This document shows positions 1 to 7,097 of a DNA stretch of 37,398 bases, in pieces (within the stretch, counting starts at the first letter, position 1; each line of letters starts with the position of its first letter). The position numbers and the translations under genes are program-made. Below the pieces are notes generated by a model. The model ran no database searches. It was not told the origin of the DNA and was given only the letters and a program-made list of their open reading frames with translations. Where the stretch lies: assembly GCA_002347085.1 (NCBI GenBank), contig DDWW01000041.1, forward strand, positions 1 to 37,398. Reading direction: 5' to 3'. The DNA comes from Desulfobulbaceae bacterium UBA2276 (GTDB lineage Bacteria > Desulfobacterota > Desulfobulbia > Desulfobulbales > Desulfocapsaceae).

Positions 1-195
1 GTTATGAAGAAGTATTGGCAACTCATTCAACAGGTTGGCCCTGAACTCAGGATCTTGATTGAGACCCCGGTGCAAGAGATTGCTTTGGGGGGAGAGCCTC
101 GGCTTGCCGAAGCTGTAAACCGGGTCAGGCAGAATTTGGTTCAAAAAAAAGCAGGTTTTGATGGTGTCTTTGGCGCCATTACAGTGGGTTTATAA
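1..195 (+). CDS. C-terminal fragment of a PHP/endonuclease Q-like protein
   Basis: The reading frame is open from the first base of the window, so this is the 3' end of a longer gene; the ATG at base 4 is probably internal. The visible 63 residues end in AGFDGVFGAITVGL after a helical stretch (GGEPRLAEAVNRVRQ). That ending resembles, from memory, the C-terminus of UvrD-associated PHP proteins/endonuclease Q, which nick DNA at deaminated bases. No catalytic residues are in view, so the assignment rests only on the tail and is weak. A small zinc-ribbon ORF follows 23 bases later on the same strand and may be cotranscribed. Confidence 0.4.
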   Translation, partial: VMKKYWQLIQQVGPELRILIETPVQEIALGGEPRLAEAVNRVRQNLVQKKAGFDGVFGAITVGL

Positions 196-218
196 CAAAG
201 AGAACGATGAGGGAAGGT

Positions 219-386
219 ATGCATTTATTTGAGACTGAAGAAGGTGATCGCTGGGTCTGTATCACGTGCGGCCAAGAAAAGGCCGAAATAATTGAAGAGA
301 AAAAATGGGAGTTTCTCTTTGATAAGGATAGTCCCCTCTTACGCTGTGTTTTTTGTGGCCAGGGGGACTATGAGATTGAAGATTAA
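219..386 (+). CDS. Small CxxC zinc-ribbon protein, 55 aa
   Basis: A 55-residue ORF begins at an ATG preceded by AGGGAAGG; an in-frame ATG at 207 is a weaker alternative because it lacks a good ribosome site. It has two CxxC pairs (C14/C17 and C43/C46) in the contexts CITCG and CVFCG, the layout of a single zinc ribbon, and it is strongly acidic (ends YEIED). I do not recognise a named family. Its close spacing to the upstream gene suggests one operon. A perfect 13-bp hairpin begins 15 bases after its stop and may end the transcript. The Cys spacing and ribosome site support a real gene; the function is unknown. Confidence 0.6.
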   Translation: MHLFETEEGDRWVCITCGQEKAEIIEEKKWEFLFDKDSPLLRCVFCGQGDYEIED

Positions 387-401
387 TTCTTGATGTCGCT
401 G

Positions 402-436
402 CCAAGAAACAGCCGAAACAAATGGCTGTTTCTTGG
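402..436. terminator. Perfect 13-bp hairpin between convergent genes
   Basis: CCAAGAAACAGCC and its exact reverse complement flank a 9-base loop. It lies between the plus-strand zinc-ribbon ORF and the minus-strand M23 peptidase. There is no long T-tract on either side, so it is a possible bidirectional terminator or mRNA 3'-end stabiliser rather than a classical intrinsic terminator. Confidence 0.5.
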
Positions 437-493
437 AGTGGAGTTTGGCAGAGAACAGGCAAGGAACCAAATAACATGAGGGCTATATAGCTG

Positions 494-555
494 TTTTGTT
501 ACGGTTCCTTATACTGTTTTTGACGTTCAGATAGTTCTTCTTTTACAGCGGCTTA
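494..555 (+). repeat. Interspersed palindromic element, copy 1
   Basis: It reads TTTTGTTACGGTTCCTTATA at the left and TTTTACAGCGGCTTA at the right. It aligns over most of its length with the copy at 3669-3735. The right end supplies the TAA stop of the minus-strand M23 peptidase (553-555). Confidence 0.6.
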
Positions 556-1950
556 GTTGGATTTGGAACCGAGCAACGGTTCATCAATGGTGACCCCGAT
601 CCAGTGCGGATCCCACCATTCCACCGGATTGACAAAGATTCCATTGATCAGCATGGAAAAGTGCAGGTGATCGCCGCCGGCCATGCCGGTAGTTCCGGTC
701 AGGCCCAGTACAGTGCTTTTATCCACGGCGCTGTCCACAGTGACATTGATCTGGCTGAGATGGGAATAGAGACTGAAGACACCCTGGCCGTGATCCAGCA
801 CCACCATTTCACCATAGATCCCGTTGTATCCGGTAAAGATCACCTTACCGGCCTCGGCGGCCCTGACCTCCGCCCTTTCTAAGGAGGCGATATCAACCCC
901 CAGATGGACCTGTTCATCAATAGGCTTTTCTTTGTAACCATAGGTGCGATGATCGGCAAAACCGGCCCGCGGACTGCCGGGCATCCGCTGAAAAGTGCCT
1001 TTCCACAGCCGTTCGGGAACGGGTTGTCCGCAAAGTTCCAAGATTTTTTTATTGTTTATGTCTCGAAGCTCCCGATTGGTGTACAGATATTTTTCGATCA
1101 TATCCCCTTTCATCTCGGGGTAATGTTCTTCAAATTCTGGAATCTTCGTAGTCAGGAAACCGTCACTAATGGTAATGGTATCATGCCGTTGATTGGCCTT
1201 TTTATAAGTGCTGGAAAATCCGGTAGCGGTTTTATTGCCGGCCTGATCTTCGGCTATGACCTTGGCGTCAACAATAGCCGTAGCCTCATAGGGGAGCGCG
1301 ATAAAGGCGATATAGGTGCGTTCGCGGCCATCACTGACCGGAAAGCCAGGATGAAAATTACCGTTGATCTGGACGCCGTGACGCGCCGCCGCCTCTGTTG
1401 TCTGGTAGATGACAATCCCGGCCCCGCCTTGTTTCAGATAGCGGGTGGCATGGAGGAGATTGACCTTGGGGGCCTTGGTGTCAATGGTGATCTTCTTGGC
1501 TATACGGGTCAGATTGCCTTGGAAGAGTCCCCAGGATGAATAGTCACGGACTTCAAGAATGATTTCCCCAGGGCCGTCTTTGAGCTCCAATTTTTTGAGA
1601 TCAACCACTATTTTTTCTTTCACTTCCTCAGGGCCAATCTTGCCCATATATCCCTGTCGGGGATATTCCATTGCGAAAACTTCTTTCTCCTGACTTTTCA
1701 GGCCTTCCTGATTGATGGCAATACGGATACTGCGCAGACCGCTCTTCAGGTCCGAGATCGTTAAATCCAGATTGGTGTCCGCCCCGATATATTCGGGAAT
1801 CTCATTCATGGCAATGACTGGTTTTTCTCGTTCAAAAAGAGTCATTGCCAAAAAAATCACCCCAGCCAGCAATGCCGCGATCACCAGGATGAGAGCTGGT
1901 TGGAGAAAATTTCTTTTTTTACCTTGTTGTTTCAATCGTTGAGTTGCCAT
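553..1950 (-). CDS. Membrane-anchored M23 (LytM-type) metallopeptidase
   Basis: Likely a murein endopeptidase or LytM-like envelope factor acting in the periplasm. The 465-aa protein has a basic N-terminus, one transmembrane helix at about residues 18-40, a long region of roughly 300 residues with beta-rich, Ig-like character (for example the repeated pattern ITIDTKAPKV), then a C-terminal M23 domain. The zinc-site motifs are intact: H349 and D353 in HLGVDIA, H397 in YSHL, and H430 in HLHF, so an active enzyme is expected. It is downstream of rng on the same strand with about 120 bases between them, mostly filled by a repeat copy. Its stop codon lies inside another repeat copy. The substrate is not determinable from sequence. 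Confidence 0.9.
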   Translation of the reverse strand: MATQRLKQQGKKRNFLQPALILVIAALLAGVIFLAMTLFEREKPVIAMNEIPEYIGADTNLDLTISDLKSGLRSIRIAINQEGLKSQEKEVFAMEYPRQGYMGKIGPEEVKEKIVVDLKKLELKDGPGEIILEVRDYSSWGLFQGNLTRIAKKITIDTKAPKVNLLHATRYLKQGGAGIVIYQTTEAAARHGVQINGNFHPGFPVSDGRERTYIAFIALPYEATAIVDAKVIAEDQAGNKTATGFSSTYKKANQRHDTITISDGFLTTKIPEFEEHYPEMKGDMIEKYLYTNRELRDINNKKILELCGQPVPERLWKGTFQRMPGSPRAGFADHRTYGYKEKPIDEQVHLGVDIASLERAEVRAAEAGKVIFTGYNGIYGEMVVLDHGQGVFSLYSHLSQINVTVDSAVDKSTVLGLTGTTGMAGGDHLHFSMLINGIFVNPVEWWDPHWIGVTIDEPLLGSKSN

Positions 1951-1962
1951 GAACGCTGTTTA

Positions 1963-2019
1963 CTCCTTATGCCGTTGTAGATATACAGCCGGCAATGTTA
2001 TATTTATTGGTAACGGCTT
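1963..2019 (+). repeat. Interspersed palindromic element, copy 2
   Basis: It contains CTCCTTATGCCGTTGTAG, a 36-base spacer and AACGGCTT. GCCGTT and AACGGC are inverted repeats of one another. The same arrangement (CCTTATGCCGTT, then about 33 bases, then AACGGCTTA) occurs at 3681-3735. It sits between rng and the M23 peptidase gene. Confidence 0.55.
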
Positions 2020-2071
2020 GCTGAGACCTTGAGGGGCCAGTCTTGAGCTCATAAATTCTGTCTGATTTCAA

Positions 2072-3607
2072 CTAATTCTGCCAGGCAAGTTCGTATTTTT
2101 CAAGATGCAAGGTGCTGGAGGGGATAATGGTCAATCGTTTTTTTATGGCACGCTCCAGATCCAGGGTTCCATGTTCCTCTTCTTTTAAGAGCATGTCCGC
2201 AATTTGCGGATGGACGGTAAGGGTGATGATGTCACCCTCGTGTTTCGGGGAATCTCTTGATATCTTACGGAAAATTTCATAACAGATCGTCCGCCGTGAT
2301 TTGAGCGTCCCGGCCCCGGCGCAATAGTGACAAGGCTCGCACAGAAGTTGATTAAGGTTTTCACAACTCCGCTTGCGAGTCATTTGTACCAGACCAAATT
2401 CGGTCAGTTTCAGGATGTTGATCCGACTTTTATCCTTTTTGACCGCCTCTTTGAAGGAGGTGAGCAGTTCTTCGCGGTGGAGTATATCTTCCATATCAAT
2501 AAAATCAATAATGATAATCCCGCCAATGTTCCGCAGGCGCAGTTGGTAGGCAATCTCTTTGACAGCCTCCATATTGACCTTGAAGATGGTCTCTTCCAGG
2601 CCATTTTTACCCACAAAACGGCCGCTGTTGACATCAACGACCGTGAGGGCTTCAGTGGTTTCGATGACAATATATCCCCCGGAACGGAGCCAGATCTTTT
2701 TTTCCATGACCCGGCCGATCTCCATCTCTATGCCATGGGCCTCAAAAAGGGGAGTTGTTTCCTGGTAATAGGTGATACGGTGTTGCAGGTCAGGGGCGAA
2801 GATCTTGATAAAATGGAGTAGTTTCTCATAGGTATCCTGGCTGTCCACTATCAAGGAATTGACTTCGGCGGTAAACAGATCACGCACGGAACGAAAGGTT
2901 ATGTCAAGGTCTTCATAGACTAAAGCGGGGGCCGATGAGATGGAGGTAATATCCTGAATCTCATTCCAGAGATGGAGCAAAAATTCCATGTCGGCTTCCA
3001 GTTCTTCCAGGTCGGCATATTCGGCAATTGTGCGGACAATAAATCCGGTTCCGGCTGGCCGAAGTTTTTCGATACGCTCGCGCAGGGTCTGACGAATAGT
3101 CTCATCTTCAATCTTTCTGGAGATGCCGATATGGTTAGTAAGGGGCATAAAGACCAGATTGCGGCAGGGGAGGGTGAGATGACAGGTGAGACGGGCCCCC
3201 TTGGTGCCCATTGGGTCCTTGCCCACCTGGACGGTGATCTCCTGTCCTTCACGCAAGAGATCCTCAATGTTCATACCTGAAACGCGACGGACCTCGTTGT
3301 CGGAGAATGAGGTTGTGAAATTGTATTTTCCGCAGGCTTGCCTCTCCTGGCCGAGCATTCTCTGCTCAAGCTCAGTTGTGGAGATATGGACATCATCCAC
3401 ATAGAGAAATCCGGTTCGATCCAGGCCAATATCTATAAAAGCCGCCTGCATGCCCGGCAGTACCCGCACCACCCGCCCTTTGTAGATATTGCCAACCAGG
3501 CCTTTTTCTAAGGGTCGCTGGATATGGAGCTCAACGAGGTGATCGTTTTCGACCAAGGCGATTCTGGTTTCATAACTTGCGGAGTTTATAAGTATTTCAG
3601 TGCTCAT
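2072..3607 (-). CDS. rng: Ribonuclease G (Rne/Rng family)
   Basis: Endoribonuclease of rRNA maturation and mRNA decay. The 511-aa length fits RNase G without the long RNase E scaffold tail. An S1 domain occupies about residues 35-130 (GNIYKGRVVRVLPGMQAAF), interrupted by an insertion around 84-110. The catalytic DNase I-like part carries the two metal-binding aspartates, D325 in VVDVNSG and D368 in IIIIDFID. The zinc-link cysteines are C423 and C426 (CEPC) followed by HYCAGAG, matching the CPxC plus CxGxG signature of the family. The start MSTEILIN is typical of the family. The upstream 418 bases are repeat-rich and no clear promoter was identified. The M23 peptidase follows on the same strand. 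Confidence 0.95.
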   Translation of the reverse strand: MSTEILINSASYETRIALVENDHLVELHIQRPLEKGLVGNIYKGRVVRVLPGMQAAFIDIGLDRTGFLYVDDVHISTTELEQRMLGQERQACGKYNFTTSFSDNEVRRVSGMNIEDLLREGQEITVQVGKDPMGTKGARLTCHLTLPCRNLVFMPLTNHIGISRKIEDETIRQTLRERIEKLRPAGTGFIVRTIAEYADLEELEADMEFLLHLWNEIQDITSISSAPALVYEDLDITFRSVRDLFTAEVNSLIVDSQDTYEKLLHFIKIFAPDLQHRITYYQETTPLFEAHGIEMEIGRVMEKKIWLRSGGYIVIETTEALTVVDVNSGRFVGKNGLEETIFKVNMEAVKEIAYQLRLRNIGGIIIIDFIDMEDILHREELLTSFKEAVKKDKSRINILKLTEFGLVQMTRKRSCENLNQLLCEPCHYCAGAGTLKSRRTICYEIFRKISRDSPKHEGDIITLTVHPQIADMLLKEEEHGTLDLERAIKKRLTIIPSSTLHLEKYELAWQN

Positions 3608-3638
3608 TGTATTGCGACAGGGGAAGAGATTAGGGGAC

Positions 3639-3735
3639 GTTACGAAATAACCATTATATTTTTATCCATTTCGTTACGGCCCCTTATGCCGTTCACGATG
3701 TTCCAATGTTACAGTTATTGTTTGACAACGGCTTA
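3639..3735 (+). repeat. Interspersed palindromic element, copy 3 (most complete)
   Basis: It begins GTTACGAAATAA, continues through an AT-rich spacer to TTTCGTTACGGCCCCTTATG, then CCGTT, and ends TTTGACAACGGCTTA. ACGAAA and TTTCGT pair as the arms of the left hairpin; GCCGTT and AACGGC pair as the right hairpin. It is the best reference copy for the family. Confidence 0.65.
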
Positions 3736-3842
3736 AAGGCAAGACTCTGCCAGGATTGTCATGAGGACTGGCATGAGTTTTATTGATAAACTTTGAATTA
3801 TACAGTATTTCAGTTAGAAAAAGCCACTGCCTTTTAGGTACC

Positions 3843-3954
3843 GTTATGAAATAAGCAGCGCTTTTTGGCTTATGTTGTTACGGCAGCTGGCAGATATCAC
3901 ACAAGTGACCGTAACGAAACAGCAGCCCTTTTTAATATTTCGTTATGGCTCCCT
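3843..3954 (+). repeat. Interspersed palindromic element, copy 4 (rearranged)
   Basis: It contains GTTATGAAATAA, then GTTGTTACGGC, then ACCGTAACGAAA and finally TTTCGTTATGGCTCC. The parts are the same as in copy 3 but doubled and partly inverted. It lies directly upstream of the glycosyltransferase gene. Confidence 0.5.
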
Positions 3955-4025
3955 GCCCAGTTTTTTTCGACTGGGCAACTCCAGACAAATACAGGCGCAC
4001 CCAGATAGGCACCATAGCTACCCTT

Positions 4026-4862
4026 ATGACCGCAATTTCTGTTGTTATCCCCACGTATAACAGGGAAGAATATCTCGAGCGAGCCATACGATCTGTCCTG
4101 CGCCAGACGGTTGCCTGTTCTGAAATTCTGGTGATTGATGACGGTTCCACGGATCAGACGGCTGCCCTTGTTGAGTCTATACGGGCAAAGAGTAGTGTCC
4201 CTCTGTATTATTTTTATCAGGAAAACAAGGGGCCTGCTGCTGCCCGTAATCTTGGCATTCAGCAGGCCGGGTCGGGGCTGATTGCCTTTCTGGATTCGGA
4301 TGACCATTGGCGGAAGAACAAATTGGCGCATCAGGCAAAGGCCATGGCGGAACATCCCGAGTTTTTCATATCGCACACGCAAGAGCAATGGCTGCGGCTG
4401 GGGGTGCATCTGAATCAGAAGAAAAAGCATCTCCCGCGTCATGGTGATATCTTCGGTCATTGCCTGCAACTTTGCGTAGTGGGCATGTCCACCGTCATGG
4501 TGCGAAAAGAGCTGTTTACGGTCACAGGTCTTTTCATGCCGGAGCTTCCCTGCTGCGAAGATTATGATTTTTGGCTGCGGGTCAGTGCCAGGCACCCCTT
4601 CTTATTGGTAGAGGAGTCGCTGACCATCAAGGAAGGGGGACGGGAGGATCAGGTCTCTTTTCAATATCAGATGGGGATGGATAAGTTGCGTATCCAGGCC
4701 ATTGCCCACCTCCTTGAAGATACCCCTCTGACCCGCGAACAACATGATCTGGCCTTGCAAGAGTTGCGGCAGAAGTGTTTGGTCTATGGTCGTGGCTGCA
4801 TCAGGCACGGCAAGGGTGAGGAAGGAAGAAAGTATCTGGATTTGCATGTAAAATATCAATAA
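4026..4862 (+). CDS. Family 2 glycosyltransferase
   Basis: Predicted to transfer a sugar from a nucleotide sugar to a cell-surface glycan. The start is placed at the ATG giving MTAISVVIPTYNREE because the GT-A fold begins there; the longer upstream reading frame runs through the repeat element and is not protein-like. In the 278-aa product the first-strand motif SVVIPTYN, the IDDGS motif at about 37-41, the DxD-type LDSDD at 89-93 and the CEDYDFWL acidic motif near 180 are all present. There are no transmembrane helices, so it is cytosolic or peripheral. No other glycan genes are nearby, so donor and acceptor cannot be predicted. A SPL-like gene starts 26 bases downstream. Confidence 0.85.
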   Translation: MTAISVVIPTYNREEYLERAIRSVLRQTVACSEILVIDDGSTDQTAALVESIRAKSSVPLYYFYQENKGPAAARNLGIQQAGSGLIAFLDSDDHWRKNKLAHQAKAMAEHPEFFISHTQEQWLRLGVHLNQKKKHLPRHGDIFGHCLQLCVVGMSTVMVRKELFTVTGLFMPELPCCEDYDFWLRVSARHPFLLVEESLTIKEGGREDQVSFQYQMGMDKLRIQAIAHLLEDTPLTREQHDLALQELRQKCLVYGRGCIRHGKGEEGRKYLDLHVKYQ

Positions 4863-4888
4863 TCTCAATATGGAAAAGGTAAGATTGT

Positions 4889-6016
4889 ATGCCAATGTCA
4901 GCGATCCACTCCTGGGGTGATCCCTCGCTCTTTATCAAGCAGATTCATGTGGAAGAATCCTGCCTGGAGCTGCCCTCTACCCAGGAGATCCTTGCCCGGG
5001 CCAAATTGCCTTTTACGGTTATCTCAGATTTTCAGGAGTTGGCGCCAGTTCCCGGTCACTATCCCGAAAACCTCACGGCCGGCAAACAACATCTGCTCTT
5101 GTGCCGCAACCGGGGCCATTTTTTCAAACCTTGTCCAGCTACCCGCGAGTATCGCTGCTGTGAGTATCAGGTCTTAAATATTGGTATGAATTGCCCCATG
5201 GATTGTGTCTATTGTATCCTGCAGGCCTATCTGAACAAGCCCTGGCTCACTTTTTTTGTCAATACCGATGACCTGCTTGCCGAGATGACGGCGGCCTTTA
5301 CGGCAGAACCAGACCGTTTTTTTCGGATTGGGACCGGTGAGTTTACCGACTCTCTGGCCCTTGACCGGTTCACTCATTTAAGTAAAACCCTGGTAAACTT
5401 CATGGCCGGACAACCCCAGGGGGTGCTGGAGCTGAAGACCAAGAGCGCGGTCATCGGCAATCTAAAAGGGCTGGAGCATAACGGTCGCACAGTTGTCGCC
5501 TGGTCACTGAACAGCACCCAGGTTATGGCCAGGGAAGAGATCCGCACCGCCACCCTTGATGAGCGGCTGGCGGCCGCCCGTCAGTGCGCGAGCTGGGGCT
5601 ATAAACTGGCCTTTCATTTTGACCCCATCATCGATCATCCCGGCTGGCGGCAAGGATACAGGGAGACCATCACCCGTCTCTTTGATACGGTGCCGGCGGA
5701 AAGTATCGTCTGGATCTCCATGGGCGCACTGCGCTATCTGCCATCCCTCAAAAATATCGGGGTCGGGCGTTTCCCTCAAACCCGCATCTTTTATCAGGAA
5801 TTTATTGAAGGGTTAGACGGCAAGAGCCGGTATTTTCGTCCACACAGGGTGGGCTTGTATCAACATATCTATACTCTGCTGAAAAAACGGGCCAGTGACC
5901 AGACCTGCATCTATTTCTGTATGGAAAGTGATGAGATATGGCAGGAGGTCATGGGCTATACCCCGGGAGAACGAGGCGGAATTCCCCTGATGTTGGATCA
6001 GGCGGTACGGGGTTGA
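4889..6016 (+). CDS. SPL-family radical SAM protein
   Basis: A radical SAM enzyme related to spore photoproduct lyase. The 375-aa protein carries a CxxxCxxC cluster motif at C102, C106 and C109 (NCPMDCVYC) directly followed by a hydrophobic/aromatic segment (ILQAYLNKP), characteristic of the SPL-like family. Further family features are RIGTGEFTDSL and HFDPIIDHPGW. Classical SPL repairs thymine dimers in spores, but the organism suggested by this window is not a spore former, so the substrate is open: DNA photoproduct repair or another radical reaction. It is spaced 26 bases from the glycosyltransferase, possibly only by chance. Confidence 0.85.
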   Translation: MPMSAIHSWGDPSLFIKQIHVEESCLELPSTQEILARAKLPFTVISDFQELAPVPGHYPENLTAGKQHLLLCRNRGHFFKPCPATREYRCCEYQVLNIGMNCPMDCVYCILQAYLNKPWLTFFVNTDDLLAEMTAAFTAEPDRFFRIGTGEFTDSLALDRFTHLSKTLVNFMAGQPQGVLELKTKSAVIGNLKGLEHNGRTVVAWSLNSTQVMAREEIRTATLDERLAAARQCASWGYKLAFHFDPIIDHPGWRQGYRETITRLFDTVPAESIVWISMGALRYLPSLKNIGVGRFPQTRIFYQEFIEGLDGKSRYFRPHRVGLYQHIYTLLKKRASDQTCIYFCMESDEIWQEVMGYTPGERGGIPLMLDQAVRG

Positions 6017-6099
6017 AAACAGAGAGCGAGGCAGGGGGGGCGATTTTCTGCTGGAAGAAAACAGCTCCTCTGTGGTAAGAAGGTGGATGACTAAGATGC

Positions 6100-6121
6100 A
6101 CACAGATCAACGCAGATCAAC
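6100..6121 (+). repeat. Short ACACAGATCAA-type tandem repeat
   Basis: Two 10-base units, CACAGATCAA and CGCAGATCAA, are adjacent. They resemble the three-unit ACACAGATAA-type repeat at 9263-9293 upstream of thiD. Confidence 0.4.
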
Positions 6122-6237
6122 TTAAATACAAAAGATACGGATACAAGAGAAAGCATCCGGGTCCAGCCGGGGTGATCTGTGGTGAGAATTTTTTTTAAGA
6201 TATATCAATCAATTCCTCGAGTGGGGCAGGAGAAATT

Positions 6238-6681
6238 ATGCTGAACAAAGTTATGATTATTGGCAATCTGGGAAAAGACCCGGAGATTCGTTATACCCAA
6301 AGCGGCACTGCCGTTGCCACTTTTAATGTTGCCACTACTGAGCGCTGGAAAGATAAAGATGGCCAGATGCAGGAGACAACTGAGTGGCATCGGGTTGTGG
6401 CCTGGCAGAAATTAGCCGAGACCTGCGGTGAATATCTGCATAAGGGTTCCAAGGTCTATATTGAAGGCAAGCTCCAGACCAGAAAATGGCAGGATCAAAG
6501 CGGTAATGACAAATTTACCACCGAGATCATCGCCAGAGAGATGAAGATGCTGAGCCCGCGTGGGGGAGCCGGGGATGATTCCTACGGTGGCGGCACCAGC
6601 GGAGGATCGCAGGAAAATGCCTATCCGGAACCACCTCAGGGGATGATGGGTGGCGGGGGGCGAGACGAAGTGCCGTTTTAA
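6238..6681 (+). CDS. ssb: Single-stranded DNA-binding protein
   Basis: Binds and protects single-stranded DNA and recruits partners in replication, recombination and repair. The 147-aa protein starts MLNKVMIIGNLGKDPEIRYT, the usual OB-fold opening, and contains FNVATTERW and EWHRVVAW. The OB fold ends near residue 110. A Gly-rich flexible linker leads to the acidic-hydrophobic tip DEVPF, the partner-docking tail equivalent to DDDIPF in E. coli. The ribosome site CAGGAG lies just upstream of the ATG. The gene stands alone, with a strong terminator about 155 bases downstream. Confidence 0.97.
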   Translation: MLNKVMIIGNLGKDPEIRYTQSGTAVATFNVATTERWKDKDGQMQETTEWHRVVAWQKLAETCGEYLHKGSKVYIEGKLQTRKWQDQSGNDKFTTEIIAREMKMLSPRGGAGDDSYGGGTSGGSQENAYPEPPQGMMGGGGRDEVPF

Positions 6682-6836
6682 TTCCCAAGTGCATTCAAGT
6701 TAAGATCGAAAAGGCAAGCGAGCGGCGACGAAGCAGTATGGAGTACGATGAAGAGCTGCGCAGCGTAGCCGATGCAGGTGTTGGCTTGCAGGTGACTGGG
6801 AATGCGATGTGAAAAAAAGTCGGTAATGGAGAAGGG
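6682..6836 (+). other. Structured sequence between ssb stop and its terminator
   Basis: An outer pairing joins ATTCCCA (6681-6687) with TGGGAAT (6797-6803), and an inner one joins GCAAGC (6714-6719) with GCTTGC (6784-6789). A GCTGCGCAGC palindrome sits in the middle. This nested layout suggests a folded 3' UTR, a repeat unit or a small RNA. There is no protein-like frame. Confidence 0.35.
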
Positions 6837-6868
6837 AAAACGGAATCCTGCAAGATTCCGTTTTTTTT
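6837..6868 (+). terminator. Intrinsic terminator downstream of ssb
   Basis: The stem AAAACGGAATC pairs exactly with GATTCCGTTTT around the six-base loop CTGCAA, followed by a run of T residues. It is a textbook rho-independent terminator on the plus strand. Confidence 0.9.
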
Positions 6869-6905
6869 ATTTGCAGAACAGGCAGTGTCATTGTCACTGT
6901 CAGGC

Positions 6906-6934
6906 TTGACTGATTGGCAATGTATTCATATTGT
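6906..6934 (+). promoter_or_regulatory. Possible sigma-70 promoter for the dnaJ-like gene
   Basis: TTGACT is separated by 17 bases from TATTGT. The -10 box overlaps the left arm of a 10-bp perfect inverted repeat (TATTCATATT at 6923-6932 and its complement at 6944-6953, 11-base loop), which could be an operator. The gene start is about 160 bases downstream. Confidence 0.35.
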
Positions 6935-6994
6935 TGCTGGCATAATATGAATATTTTTAGAGATTGTTAAAAAATAATCACTACGATTTGCTTT

Positions 6995-7025
6995 ATTTCT
7001 TTACGGCCGCCTGACGCCGTTCATG
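6995..7025 (+). repeat. Interspersed palindromic element, partial copy 5
   Basis: It reads TTTCTTTACGGCCGCCTGAC followed by GCCGTTCATG, matching the central part of the 3639-3735 copy with a few changes. It lies in the leader of the dnaJ-like gene. Confidence 0.4.
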
Positions 7026-7097
7026 ACATGACATTCTCTTCATTATTTTTGAAAACGACATCTTGTCACCTCCAATTTATTTTATCATCGATCGACA

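Larger units (their letters stand above)
3608..4025. other. Intergenic region filled with palindromic repeats
   Basis: This 418-base gap separates divergent rng and the glycosyltransferase gene. It contains two copies of the interspersed element (3639-3735 and 3843-3954) and otherwise AT-rich sequence. No convincing small ORF or RNA gene was seen. Confidence 0.6.

Noticed and set aside
904..1539. Plus-strand ORF of 211 aa across the M23 peptidase gene
   Set aside because: It is antisense to the peptidase frame, which has the M23 zinc motifs.
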